Below, in pieces: positions 50,780 through 60,448 of a stretch of 64,000 bases of DNA. Location of the stretch: contig CAYUQO010000014.1 of assembly GCA_964446945.1 (NCBI GenBank), forward strand, positions 1-64,000. The letters are read 5' to 3'. The notes below the pieces were generated by a model. The model saw only the letters and a program-made list of their open reading frames with translations, searched no databases and was not told the origin of the DNA. Each line of letters begins with the position of its first letter. Position 1 is the first letter of the stretch. The DNA comes from CAIYRG01 sp964446945. Lineage in GTDB: Bacteria > Pseudomonadota > Alphaproteobacteria > Micropepsales > Micropepsaceae. The position numbers were made by a program, and so were the translations under genes.

Positions 50780-52465
50780 TCAATCCTGAGGTTCGAGTTT
50801 GACGATGGATGCGCCGTGATTGCTGCCGGCCCAGAACGTCACCGGCGTGGTGGAATTGTCGATCCACACGCGCCGGATATTGGTCGGATTCGGCAGCAGA
50901 TATTCCGTGAACTGACCGGTTTTGGTGTTCAGCCGGACCACGCGGTCATTCATCATGGATGCCGTCCAGGCGTCGCCATTCTTGTCGACCATCACGTCAT
51001 AGGGGTTCGACCATTCTTCCGGCACGCGCCATTCCTTAATGGTCTCGGTTTTCGGATCGAGCATGCCGATGGCATTGCCGTCATATTCGGCGAACCACAT
51101 GCGATTCTGTTCGTCCACGCGTCCGCGCCGCGGCCGGGAATTGGGAATCTCGGTGCGGAAAATCCGCAGCTTCTTCGTCGCCGAATCCAGTATCCCGAGA
51201 TCGCCCGAATTGAAATCGAGCATGTAGAGATTGTTCTTCAGGTCGGCATTGATGCCGTAGGAGCCGATGTTCTTTTTCGTGTCCGGGTCGGTGAAAGTGC
51301 CAAGGTTCTCCCATTTGCCCGTTTTCGGCTCGAGACGCAGAATCTGTGCATGATCTGAATTCTTCACCCAGACTTTGCCGTCGACCTGCAGGGATGTCGG
51401 TGAGACGAAGGATTGCTGGGTGGCATCCGTCTGCCATTCCTTCGGCACAGACCAGGTTTGGACTTTACCGGTCTTCTTGTCGAACTCGGCAACGCCGCCT
51501 TGATACATCATGGCGACCCAGAGATTGCCTTCGTGGTCTTCTTCAAGGTCGAGCGTGCCGACCGGGAATCCTTCCTTGATTTTGGGAATGGGATATTCGG
51601 TGACCTTGCCGGTCCTCGGATCCAGTTTGCCGATGAACAGCGCGCCGAAATCCGAGTACCAGACCTGGCCGTTACGATCGACGATCACGTCGTGGGGCTC
51701 AATCGTCTTGCGCGGCAGGTCATATTCGGTGACGACCATATGCGTGCTGCGTCCCGCCGGCCGCGGCAGCGTGTGCAGCGGGTAACTGCGCTGCGGACCG
51801 TTGTGCAGATTGATGGTCGCGAGCCATTCCGCCGCGCCGCGCATACGCCCGCTCAGGCTCGCATCGGCCATGCCATTGCCGGCGCCGCCGCCGAGATTGC
51901 GCCGCGCCGTGCCAATCAGGCGCTGCGGCTGCAATGGCGTGCTGCCCGGATAATAGCCGGACATGCGGTCAAACACCTGCATGAACTCGTCGGCGCTGTG
52001 CTTCGAATTCACGATGCGCTGATAGCTGTGGCAGCTGTTGCAGGAGAGCAGGAATTTCTTCTGCTGATCGCTGCCGGGTGCGCTCATCAGCCATTCGGCA
52101 TTGGTCAGTTGTGCCGCGAGATTTTTCGCCGGCACGAGTTTCAGATCGGCGGTTGAACCCGCGCCCGCCTTCACATCGCTCGCCATTGGCCGATCGAGAT
52201 CATAGCCGACGGCACGGATTTTCAGCGTGTAGTGACCGGGTTCGAGCCGCGCGGCAGGAAAGCTGTAGCGGCCCTTGTTGTCCGTCGCGACCGAGATCGC
52301 GATGGTCGAGCCGTCCTTCTTCGCCGTCACCACGACACCTTCCATCGGACCATCTTTCGCGGAGGTCACGGTCCCGGTCAGCGCGGCGGCATTCTGGCCA
52401 AAAGCGGTGGGCGCAAGCGCGACCGCCAAAGCGGTGGATGCGGAAAGCAAAAGTGATGATTTCAT
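50780..52465 (-). CDS. haem c/beta-propeller fusion with carboxypeptidase-regulatory domain
   Basis: 561 residues in three parts after the signal peptide. First, a carboxypeptidase-regulatory (beta-sandwich) domain, about residues 27-110. Second, a single haem-c motif CNSCH (Cys142, Cys145, His146) in a cytochrome-like stretch. Third, a streptogramin-lyase (Vgb)/SMP-30-type propeller from about 235, with repeats such as EPHDVIVDRNGQVWYSDFG and NPYDVMVDKNGDAWTASMMNDRVVRL. It is the first gene of the operon and may be the electron acceptor of the GMC dehydrogenase. RBS GGGAGGG supports the start. Confidence 0.88.
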   Translation of the reverse strand: MKSSLLLSASTALAVALAPTAFGQNAAALTGTVTSAKDGPMEGVVVTAKKDGSTIAISVATDNKGRYSFPAARLEPGHYTLKIRAVGYDLDRPMASDVKAGAGSTADLKLVPAKNLAAQLTNAEWLMSAPGSDQQKKFLLSCNSCHSYQRIVNSKHSADEFMQVFDRMSGYYPGSTPLQPQRLIGTARRNLGGGAGNGMADASLSGRMRGAAEWLATINLHNGPQRSYPLHTLPRPAGRSTHMVVTEYDLPRKTIEPHDVIVDRNGQVWYSDFGALFIGKLDPRTGKVTEYPIPKIKEGFPVGTLDLEEDHEGNLWVAMMYQGGVAEFDKKTGKVQTWSVPKEWQTDATQQSFVSPTSLQVDGKVWVKNSDHAQILRLEPKTGKWENLGTFTDPDTKKNIGSYGINADLKNNLYMLDFNSGDLGILDSATKKLRIFRTEIPNSRPRRGRVDEQNRMWFAEYDGNAIGMLDPKTETIKEWRVPEEWSNPYDVMVDKNGDAWTASMMNDRVVRLNTKTGQFTEYLLPNPTNIRRVWIDNSTTPVTFWAGSNHGASIVKLEPQD

Positions 52466-52729
52466 GGCGTTTCCCTCCCGGCTCGCCAACCGCGAAAGAG
52501 GGTGCGCCTTTCATGGATTTTCGGCAAGCTGTGTGGTTGCAAACACCGTTACCACCAGAGCTTTCGTGGTACTATTTTCGCATGCGAATCAGTCTGTTTG
52601 TGATCTTGGCCGGGTTATTCGCGGTATTTTCGCGGAATCGCTCCCGTAGTGATGGCAAGCGCCGGCTTCTGAATGTCGAAGACGCCGTCCGCCTGTGGTC
52701 CGGGCACGGCGCGGTATTCTGAAAAAGTA
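52466..52729. other. gap upstream of five-gene operon
   Basis: 264 bases holding the promoter region of the oxidoreductase operon. A 46-codon frame at 52582-52722 (+) opens with a hydrophobic helix (MRISLFVILAGLFAVFS) but has no ribosome-binding site and no known match, so I do not call it a gene. No other structure stands out. Confidence 0.45.
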
Positions 52730-52758
52730 AAGCGGGCCACGTGTGGGGCGGCCCGCTT
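52730..52758 (-). terminator. Rho-independent terminator of small secreted protein
   Basis: AAGCGGGCC at 52730-52738 pairs with 52750-52758. Read leftward the stem is followed by a U-rich tract (tacttttt), the classic intrinsic terminator. It ends the transcript of the 101-residue gene just upstream. Confidence 0.8.
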
Positions 52759-52780
52759 TCCCTGAAGAAATTACAATCGC

Positions 52781-53086
52781 TTAGCGCTGTTCAGACGCCA
52801 CCGACACGGGCGGTGTGCTGCTCGTGGGCTGCGGCTGAGTCTGCGCCACCGGGGCCGCAGCTTGAGTGGCCGATTTGGCTGCGTTGGCCGTGGCCGTGGG
52901 CGCTGAGCTGTCGTCCTGGGTAATGGTCGGCAGTTCAAACGCGCGGATCTGCGCCGGCGTCGGATTGGGCGCCGAGCCAATATTCAGATTCACCCCGATA
53001 TAGGGATTGTGGAAGAAATTCGCATAGGCCGGTGTGGCAACCGCGCCGGAAATGACAAGCAGTGCGAAAATGCGCGTTGTCTTCAT
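52781..53086 (-). CDS. small exported Ala/Pro/Thr-rich protein
   Basis: 101 residues with signal peptide (IFALLVISGAVATPAYA). Mature part starts NFFHNPYIGVNLNIG and continues as a Pro/Thr/Ala/Ser/Gln-rich, probably disordered tail. No recognised family. RBS GGAG is well placed. It is monocistronic with its own terminator. Location is periplasm or outside. Confidence 0.68.
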   Translation of the reverse strand: MKTTRIFALLVISGAVATPAYANFFHNPYIGVNLNIGSAPNPTPAQIRAFELPTITQDDSSAPTATANAAKSATQAAAPVAQTQPQPTSSTPPVSVASEQR

Positions 53087-53286
53087 CGTTGATCTCCGCC
53101 CCTGCTACGGCGAGGCGCCCTCTCGAGGAAATCCCGATCATTGAAATTCTAGAAGCAGCTGTCTGAACGCTGTGTGAACAGACAAGCTAAAGCTAACGCG
53201 AAGCGGCCACATGTGTCGATTGCCCCAAAAGGCGAAGTGGGGGCCACGAAGGGGACCGCGCAATTGAACTAAGCCAAGTCTATTAC

Positions 53287-54189
53287 TCAGAAATCCGGCT
53301 TCAGCGATTGCGGGACTTCGGTGTCGTGGGCCGAATAATATTCGTGGGTGTTCTCGGCACAGACGTTTTCCACCCATTCGCCTCCAGCCTGCAGATAGGT
53401 CGCGAGACCCGACCAGGGACGGGTGAATTCCTTCGGATCATCGACGGTGAATTCGACCTGGATTCCGCGGCCGTGATAGTTGGGGTCGATGATCGCGCCC
53501 TGCTCGGTTGCCGGACGACCGAATTCATGTAAGCCGCGGTCCTGGGCGCGTTTTGCGTCGTCATAACTCAGCACGCGATAGCGTTCGACGACATGCAGCG
53601 AGCTGCTGAACGGCGTGCCATACATATCGAGGATCGGCACCGGTCCGGGTTTGATCCCGACCGTATCAACAACCAGCGTGCCGCCTTCATAATGTCCCAC
53701 CGAGTCGCCGTACCATGACGGCACGACATGCGCGGGATGCTGCGCATTCAGGCGGACCACCCGAAACTGATGATCCTGCATATAGGTGAAGATGATTTCG
53801 TCTTTCTTTTGCAGCACCTCCATACCCTGGACGCGGAAGATATAGGGCGCGACCATTGGCCAGCATTGGTTTGACGGCGTCGGATAATCATTGCCGCTGA
53901 GCGAGATATCGCCGCGCTTCTTCACCAGTGCGGCGGCTTCCGGCGTGAGAATCGGATTGCGGTAATCGCCGAGAACCCGCCGGGCGTCGGCTGTTCCATC
54001 GGCACGTCGCATCAGGTTCTTGATCGGGCCGGCGCCGGAATAGGGCGGTTCGAAGCCGAATGTCTCGCGCGACCAGAAGCCGGAGAAATTTGGAATGGCG
54101 CTATCCGGCTGGCCAGCCGCCGGAAATCCGGTCAGCGAGATGCTCGCCGCGGACAAACTCAGAATTGTGGTTATAAAACCGGCCTTCAT
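53287..54189 (-). CDS. secreted PDF-family protein, paralogue 1
   Basis: 300 residues with signal peptide (ILSLSAASISLTGFPAAG). Conserved with the two paralogues: IPNFSGFWSR at the mature N-terminus, SNQC, HPAHVVPSWYGDSVGHYEGGTLVVDTVG, GTPFSSSLHVVERYR, and the end LKPDF. Cys in SNQC and in VCAEN may form a disulfide. No domain I can name; predicted beta-rich. The start overlaps the stop of the MFS gene (ATGA), so it is translated with the transporter as the last gene of the molybdenum-hydroxylase operon. Confidence 0.82.
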   Translation of the reverse strand: MKAGFITTILSLSAASISLTGFPAAGQPDSAIPNFSGFWSRETFGFEPPYSGAGPIKNLMRRADGTADARRVLGDYRNPILTPEAAALVKKRGDISLSGNDYPTPSNQCWPMVAPYIFRVQGMEVLQKKDEIIFTYMQDHQFRVVRLNAQHPAHVVPSWYGDSVGHYEGGTLVVDTVGIKPGPVPILDMYGTPFSSSLHVVERYRVLSYDDAKRAQDRGLHEFGRPATEQGAIIDPNYHGRGIQVEFTVDDPKEFTRPWSGLATYLQAGGEWVENVCAENTHEYYSAHDTEVPQSLKPDF

Positions 54190-55475
54190 CACGCGCTTCC
54201 CTGAATGCGAACTCGTCCGCGCGCCATGACGCGCCCCATCAGAAGCACCAGCACGCCGGCACTGGTCAGCACCAGCGCCAGGACCGCGATGCTGCTGTAG
54301 TAATCTCCCGACTGCTGCCGCAGCGCGCCGATGATGGCCGGACCGACAAATGCGCCGAGACTCGAAACGGCAAACACCAGCGCCATGGCGCCGGCGGCGG
54401 CCGCGCCACCAAACACCGTCAGCGGAATCACACTTAAGGGTGATAGGGTTGAATAGAGCGCCATGACCGCAATGCTCAGCCCGATCAGCGATGCAGCATC
54501 GAAACGCGCGAAGGCGGCAATCGCACATGCCACGCCGGCAATGACGAGCGGCATTCCCGTATGCCACACGCGTTCATTCTTCACGTCGCTGGATTTGCTC
54601 CACCAGACCATGACTGCAATCGTCACCGCATAAGGAAGTGCCACGACAATTCCGGTTTGCAGGGGCGAGAAGCCCATGCCGGACACGATCTGCGGCAGCC
54701 ACAACCCGGTGCCGTAGATTCCGAACAGCACACCGAATGCAACCGCGCAGAGCGTCAGCACACGGATGTCCCGCAGCGCCCGCAACAGATCGCGATGTTC
54801 TTCGACATTCTCCAGGCTGAGACGCTCGGCAATCCGGCGCTTGTCATTTTCATTCAGCCATTTCGCCGCGGTTGGCGAATTCGGCAGCACTGCAGGAATG
54901 ATCAGCGCGAGAAAGAATGTCGGCAGACCTTCGAGCAGGAACAGCCATTGCCAGCCCTGCAGTCCGCCATGGGTACCGGCCGAAAGAATCGCGCCGGAAA
55001 CCGGGCCGCCGAGAATGAACGCGAGCGGTCCCGCGACCAGAAACATCGCCATGAATTTGGCGCGATGCGACGGCGGAAACCACAATGTCAGGTAATAGAT
55101 GATGCCGGGCAGGAATCCTGCCTCCGCCGCGCCAAGCAGGAATCGCAGCGCGTAGAATTCACCCGGCCCGCGCACGAACGCAGTTCCGGCCGACAGCAAT
55201 CCCCAGACGCTAAGCGTCCCAAACAGCCACCAGCGCGCGCCGAAGCGCTGCGAAATCACGGCCGATGGAATGGCAAACAGGAAGAAGGAAAAAAACAGCA
55301 GCCCGGCGCCAAACCCGAATACGGAAGGTGAGAATCCCAATGCGCGATTCATGGTGAGCGCCGCGAACCCGACATTCACCCGGTCGAGATAGTTCAACAG
55401 GAACAGCAGCGACAAAAACGGAATCAGCCGCCAGGCGCATCTGGCGAAAATTCTTTCTTCATCCAAGGCAGGCAT
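54189..55475 (-). CDS. MFS transporter, ACS (anion:cation symporter) family
   Basis: 428 residues, twelve helices. The start RLIPFLSLLFLLNYLDRVNVGFAALTMN is the fingerprint of the ACS branch, which imports phthalate, tartrate, hexuronates and similar organic acids. The ATG at 55475 lies inside the end of the medium-subunit gene (17-base overlap). It probably imports the substrate of the hydroxylase operon. Confidence 0.9.
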   Translation of the reverse strand: MPALDEERIFARCAWRLIPFLSLLFLLNYLDRVNVGFAALTMNRALGFSPSVFGFGAGLLFFSFFLFAIPSAVISQRFGARWWLFGTLSVWGLLSAGTAFVRGPGEFYALRFLLGAAEAGFLPGIIYYLTLWFPPSHRAKFMAMFLVAGPLAFILGGPVSGAILSAGTHGGLQGWQWLFLLEGLPTFFLALIIPAVLPNSPTAAKWLNENDKRRIAERLSLENVEEHRDLLRALRDIRVLTLCAVAFGVLFGIYGTGLWLPQIVSGMGFSPLQTGIVVALPYAVTIAVMVWWSKSSDVKNERVWHTGMPLVIAGVACAIAAFARFDAASLIGLSIAVMALYSTLSPLSVIPLTVFGGAAAAGAMALVFAVSSLGAFVGPAIIGALRQQSGDYYSSIAVLALVLTSAGVLVLLMGRVMARGRVRIQGSA

Positions 55476-56253
55476 CGACTGCGCGTTTGGTCATCACACC
55501 GATCAGATGGGCGCGGTATTCCCCATCACCGTGAATATCGCTGATCAGATTCGAGGAATTGATGTTGATCTTCTTCAGCCCTTCGGTGCGGAACGTGGAT
55601 GACAGCGCGGCTTCCAATTCTTTGACCCGGAACACGCCATTGGATCCCGCGCCGGTTGCGGCAACGCGCACGCCTTTGCCGGTATCGGCAACGGCCGCGC
55701 CCGTCAGTGCAAAACGCGACGCAGGATTGGGGAATTTCGCATAGGCGAAGCGCTTCGGGATCGGGAACAGGATTTCGGTCAGAATCTCGTCCTGCTCGAA
55801 TCCGGCAAAGAGTCCCCTGAAATGGTCCTCCGCCGCGACTTCGCGTTTGTTGGTTTTCAGCGTGGCGCCGAGTGCGAGTGCCGCCGCCGGATAATCGGCT
55901 GCGGGGTCGTTGTTGGCGATCGAACCGCCAATGGTGCCGCAATTGCGCACCTGCGGATCGCCGATCTCTCCGGCCAGGCGCGCCAGCCCGGGAATGGCCG
56001 ATTGCACCGCATCGGAATCCGCGACTTCGGCATGGGTCGCCATGGCGCCGATCGCCAGCATTGACCCGCGCTTGGCGATTGCGTGCATGCCGGTGATCCG
56101 CGACAGGTCGATCAGGCAGTCGACGCGATTGAGCCGGAGTTTCAGCGCCGGAATGAGGCTCTGGCCGCCGGCGAGAAGTTTCGCACCATCTCGCTCAAGC
56201 GCGCGTTCGGCTTCGGCGAGACTTGCGGGGCGGAGATATTCGAATTCATACAT
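55459..56253 (-). CDS. molybdenum hydroxylase FAD subunit (CoxM-like)
   Basis: 264 residues of the CoxM/FAD-binding PCMH fold: FEYLRPASLAEAERAL, AGGQSLIPALKLRLNR, the FAD-contacting AIGAMATHAEVADS, RNCGTIGGSIANNDPAADYPAAALAL. It passes electrons from the 2Fe-2S subunit to an acceptor via FAD. The gene order small-large-medium and its 12-base gap from the large subunit show one operon. Confidence 0.93.
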   Translation of the reverse strand: MYEFEYLRPASLAEAERALERDGAKLLAGGQSLIPALKLRLNRVDCLIDLSRITGMHAIAKRGSMLAIGAMATHAEVADSDAVQSAIPGLARLAGEIGDPQVRNCGTIGGSIANNDPAADYPAAALALGATLKTNKREVAAEDHFRGLFAGFEQDEILTEILFPIPKRFAYAKFPNPASRFALTGAAVADTGKGVRVAATGAGSNGVFRVKELEAALSSTFRTEGLKKININSSNLISDIHGDGEYRAHLIGVMTKRAVDACLG

Positions 56254-56265
56254 GGCCGCTTCTCC

Positions 56266-58629
56266 TCATTCCGCCGCTTGTTTTTCGCGCTGCTGTGCCG
56301 CACGCCAGACCGCAAAGGGAGTCGCCGGCATATCGATATCCTCATGTCCGAGCGCGTTGGTGATGGCATTCATCAAGGCCGCAGGTGCTGCAATTGCGCC
56401 CGCTTCGCCGCAGCCTTTGACGCCCAAAGGATTCGACGGGCAGGGGGTGTTGGTCATTCCCACATCGAGGGACGGCAGGTCACTGGCGCGCGGCAGGCAA
56501 TAATCCATGAAGCTCGCCGTCAGCAGCTGCCCGTTGTCGTCGTAGACGGTGTGTTCCAGCATCGCCTGGCCGACGCCCTGCGCCACGCCACCATGGACCT
56601 GGCCCTCGACGATCATCGGATTGATCAGGTTTCCGAAATCATCCACCGCGGTCCAGCGCTCGATTCTGGTTTTGCCGGTTTCCGGATCGATCTCCACTTC
56701 GGCGATATGGACGCCGGACGGGAAGGTGAAGTTGGGCGGGTCATAAAATGCGCTCTCCTTCAATCCGGGTTCGATTTCCGCCGGATTGAATTTGTGCGCG
56801 ACATAGGCTTGCAGAGCGACATCGCCGAACTTCATCGTCTGGTTCGTACCACGCGCGGCAAATATTCCATCGGCGAACTCGACTTTGTCTTCAGGCACCT
56901 CCATGCAGCGCGCCGCGACTTTCGTGGCTTTGACAATGACTTTGTCGATGGCGCGGTAAATCGCCGAGGCTCCCACCGGCCCGGAACGCGAGCCGTAGGT
57001 ACCCATGCCCATCTGCACCTTGTCGGTGTCGCCGTGAATGACCGAGACCTGTTCGATCGGAATACCAAGACGGCCGGAGACGACTTGCGCGAATGTGGTC
57101 TCGTGTCCCTGTCCATGCGCATGCGATCCGGTCAACACTTCGACCGTGCCGGTGACATTGACGCGGATTTCGGCGGACTCCCAGCCTCCCACGCCGGCTC
57201 CAAGCGCGCCGATGGCTTGTGACGGTGCGATACCGCAGGCTTCGATATAGGCGGAAAATCCGATGCCGCGGAGCTTGCCCTTCGCGGCGCTCGCTTTCCT
57301 GCGCGCGGCAAAGCCGGAATAGTCGGCGTTTTCCAGCGCGAGCTTCATGCAGGCCGGATAGTTGCCCGCGTCATAGGCGAACAGTACCGGCGTCTGGTGC
57401 GGGAATTTGCGGACGAAATTCCGCATACGGAATTCTGCCGGGTCGATTTCCATTTCGCGCGCCGCCACTTCGACCAGCCGTTCGATCACGAAGGCTGCTT
57501 CCGGCCGGCCGGCGCCGCGATAGGCGTCCACCGGCGTGGTGTTGGTGTAGACGGCATCCACTTCGCAATAGATCGCCGGAATATCGTATTGGCCCGACAG
57601 CAGCGGCGCGTAGAGATAGGTCGGCACCGCCGAGGAGAAAGTCGAAAGATAGGCCCCGAGATTGGCTTTGGTGCGCACATGCAGCGCGAGAATTTTGCCG
57701 TCCGCGTCCATTGCGGCCTCGGCGATCGTCTGGTGATCCCGGCCATGCGCGTCGGCAAGAAAAGATTCGTTGCGGTCCGACACCCATTTGACCGGCCGTC
57801 CGACTTTCCGCGCTGCCCAGGTGCAGACCACTTCTTCGGCATAAACGAATATTTTCGAGCCAAATCCACCGCCGACGTCCGGCGCGATGACCCGCAATTT
57901 GTTCTCCGGCGCAATGCCGATGAAGGCCGACATCACCAGCCGCGTGACGTGCGGATTCTGGCTGGTGGTGTGAAGCGTATAGCTGTCGTTGCCGGAATCA
58001 TATTCGGCCAGCGCCGCGCGTGGCTCGATGGCGTTGGGAACAAGTCGGTTGTTGATGAATTCCAGCTTTGTCCGGTGCGCGGCCTTGGCAAACGCCGCAT
58101 CGACCGCGGCTTTCTCGCCGAGATGCCACTGGTAGACGGTGTTGTTGGGCGCCTCGTCATGCAGCTGCGGCTGGCCTTTGCTTTGCGCGTCTGACAGCCG
58201 CACCACCGCCGGCAGCGGCTCGTAATCGACTTCCACCAGCTCGGCGGCATCGCGCGCCTGATTTTTGGTTTCCGCGAGCACGACCGCGACATGATCGCCG
58301 ACATAGCGCACGCGTTCCGTCGCAAGGACCGGATGCACGCCCGCTTTCATCGGCGAGCCGTCCTTCGAATGAATCATCCAGCCGCAGATCAGGTTTCCGA
58401 TCTTGTCGGCAGCGACATCCGTACCCGTGAACACGCCGACGACGCCCGGGGCCTGACTCGCGGCGCGAATGTCGATTCCCCGGATTTTGGCATGCGCATG
58501 CGGCGAACGCACAAACACCGCCCAGACCTGTCCCGGACGATTGATGTCATCGGTGTAGCGCCCGGTGCCGGTGATGAAACGGATGTCTTCGCGCCGCCTG
58601 ACGGACTTGCCGATTCCCGTGTCAGTCAT
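56266..58629 (-). CDS. molybdenum hydroxylase large subunit (form II CoxL)
   Basis: 787 residues. Opening IGKSVRRREDIRFITGTGRYTDDI; IAPDVGGGFGSK; DAYRGAGRPEA, the form II active-site motif AYRGAGR; GTYGSRSGPVGA; and PSNPLGVKGCGEAG with the catalytic Glu near the C-terminus. Form I CO dehydrogenase has AYxCSFR instead, so CO is unlikely to be the substrate. The family includes aldehyde, nicotinate, isoquinoline and quinoline hydroxylases. A family C repeat separates it from the small-subunit gene. Confidence 0.95.
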   Translation of the reverse strand: MTDTGIGKSVRRREDIRFITGTGRYTDDINRPGQVWAVFVRSPHAHAKIRGIDIRAASQAPGVVGVFTGTDVAADKIGNLICGWMIHSKDGSPMKAGVHPVLATERVRYVGDHVAVVLAETKNQARDAAELVEVDYEPLPAVVRLSDAQSKGQPQLHDEAPNNTVYQWHLGEKAAVDAAFAKAAHRTKLEFINNRLVPNAIEPRAALAEYDSGNDSYTLHTTSQNPHVTRLVMSAFIGIAPENKLRVIAPDVGGGFGSKIFVYAEEVVCTWAARKVGRPVKWVSDRNESFLADAHGRDHQTIAEAAMDADGKILALHVRTKANLGAYLSTFSSAVPTYLYAPLLSGQYDIPAIYCEVDAVYTNTTPVDAYRGAGRPEAAFVIERLVEVAAREMEIDPAEFRMRNFVRKFPHQTPVLFAYDAGNYPACMKLALENADYSGFAARRKASAAKGKLRGIGFSAYIEACGIAPSQAIGALGAGVGGWESAEIRVNVTGTVEVLTGSHAHGQGHETTFAQVVSGRLGIPIEQVSVIHGDTDKVQMGMGTYGSRSGPVGASAIYRAIDKVIVKATKVAARCMEVPEDKVEFADGIFAARGTNQTMKFGDVALQAYVAHKFNPAEIEPGLKESAFYDPPNFTFPSGVHIAEVEIDPETGKTRIERWTAVDDFGNLINPMIVEGQVHGGVAQGVGQAMLEHTVYDDNGQLLTASFMDYCLPRASDLPSLDVGMTNTPCPSNPLGVKGCGEAGAIAAPAALMNAITNALGHEDIDMPATPFAVWRAAQQREKQAAE

Positions 58630-58638
58630 TCCTAACTC

Positions 58639-58704
58639 CTGTCATTCCCGGCCGAGCCCGAAGGGCGAGGGGAAGGGAACCCATCAGCCGCGCGTCTGCG
58701 CGGC
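58639..58704. repeat. family C repeat inside hydroxylase operon
   Basis: GTCATTCCCGG...GAGGGGAAGGGAACCCATC followed by a CCGCGCG hairpin. The same pieces occur at 60300-60385 in the same orientation and at 60400-60440 reversed. It fills the gap between the large and small subunit genes. Confidence 0.7.
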
Positions 58705-58720
58705 AAAAGGTGTTTTCTTC

Positions 58721-59212
<492 letters not shown>

Positions 59213-59397
59213 TTCCGCCTCCCGGGCTTTTCGTTTGGATGTTTTCTGGCGCGAAGCCTGCACCCGTTACGGGCTGCTCCGCAAGGGGAGGAGCGAGTAG
59301 CACGCAACGAGGAGCGAGAAAGGAAAGAACTGCGACGTGACGAGAGCTCCAACCCGGTGGTATCGTTCCGGCACCACAACCTGAACCGGGTGTTGCG
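59213..59397. other. divergent promoter region
   Basis: 185 bases between the leftward hydroxylase operon and the rightward secreted paralogue; both promoters should be here. It may co-regulate the paralogue with the hydroxylase. No clear operator symmetry was found. Confidence 0.4.
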
Positions 59398-60294
59398 ATG
59401 AAACAGGTCTTGTTCCAGTCGTTTTGCGCGTCGGCTTTGATCCTGATTGCTGCGGCGCCGGCAGTTGCCACATCGGAGATACCCGACTTTTCCGGTGTAT
59501 GGGGCCGCAATGCCTTCGAACTGGAGCCCGTACTGTCCCAATATAAACCAATGGGCAACCTGATCCACGAACCGGGCAGTACGACCGGCGACTATGAACG
59601 TCCGGCCGGAGACTACAACAATCCCATTCTCAAACCCGCCGCGCGCGACATCGTGCACAGGCGTTCCGACGCCGCGATGAAGGGCGACATCATCGCCGAT
59701 CCGTCAAACCAGTGCGCGCCCTATCAGCCGCCCTTCGTCTTCGGCATGCAGCTCGGCCTGGAAATGTTCCAGAAGCAGGATGAGATCACCTTTGTTTACA
59801 ACCAGGATCAGCAGGTGCGCCACGTGCGCCTTGGCGGGGCTCATCCGGCGCACGTCACGCCATCATGGATGGGCGATTCCATTGCGCATTACGAGGGCGA
59901 CACGCTGGTGATCGACACCATCGGAGTGAAGCCGGGTCGGATCGACGTCATGGACCGCTTTGGCACGCCGTTCAGCGATGGCCTACATGTGGTTGAGCGC
60001 TATCGTCTGATCGGCGCAAATGAGGCGAAGCAGGCACAGGACTCGTTTGAGAAGGTCAGCGGACGCGTCGGCGGGCCGCGGGGCGCTGTACCCATCGATC
60101 CGAACTATCCCACAGGCCTGCAGCTGAGGTTGACGATCGAAGACCCCGCCTATCTCAAAGCGCCGCTGGATGCCCAGGTTACTTACCGGCGCGCGGCAGG
60201 TCCGCTCTCGGAACAGGTCTGCGCCGAAAATGCCTATGAGTATTACCACGGCAAAGCGACCGAGATTCCGACCGCGCTACATCCGGATTTTTAA
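59398..60294 (+). CDS. secreted PDF-family protein, paralogue 2
   Basis: 298 residues with signal peptide (SFCASALILIAAAPAVAT). Same family as the proteins at 53287 and 61644: IPDFSGVWGR, PSNQC, HPAHVTPSWMGDSIAHYEGDTLVIDTIGVKPG, GTPFSDGLHVVERYR, VCAENAYEYYHG, and C-terminal LHPDF. Unlike the other two it faces right and is divergent from the hydroxylase operon. No known catalytic motif; function unknown. Confidence 0.82.
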   Translation: MKQVLFQSFCASALILIAAAPAVATSEIPDFSGVWGRNAFELEPVLSQYKPMGNLIHEPGSTTGDYERPAGDYNNPILKPAARDIVHRRSDAAMKGDIIADPSNQCAPYQPPFVFGMQLGLEMFQKQDEITFVYNQDQQVRHVRLGGAHPAHVTPSWMGDSIAHYEGDTLVIDTIGVKPGRIDVMDRFGTPFSDGLHVVERYRLIGANEAKQAQDSFEKVSGRVGGPRGAVPIDPNYPTGLQLRLTIEDPAYLKAPLDAQVTYRRAAGPLSEQVCAENAYEYYHGKATEIPTALHPDF

Positions 60295-60299
60295 ATCCC

Positions 60300-60446
60300 T
60301 GTGTCATCCTCGGCGAACCGCGGCATAGCTGCGGTGAGGGAAGAGGATCCATCAGGCGCGCGTCCGCGCGCCAAGAGATTTCTTCGCGCCGCCGACGCGG
60401 CGCGGATGGGTTCCCTTCCCCTCGCGCTCCGCCGGGAACACGGAGG
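60300..60446. repeat. composite family C repeat, two inverted copies
   Basis: A forward copy with GGCGCGCG/CGCGCGCC hairpin is followed by an inverted copy around 60400-60440 (reverse complement of GAGGGGAAGGGAACCCATC). CGCGCCGC/GCGGCGCG forms a hairpin between them. It lies between the convergent secreted paralogue 2 and the TctC-type gene. Confidence 0.65.
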
Positions 60447-60448
60447 GT

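Noticed and set aside
52582..52722. 46-codon plus-strand ORF with a hydrophobic start
   Set aside because: No ribosome-binding site or promoter and no known relatives; lies in an operon promoter region.
56266..58629. Aerobic CO dehydrogenase
   Set aside because: Active-site motif is AYRGAGR (form II), not AYxCSFR.
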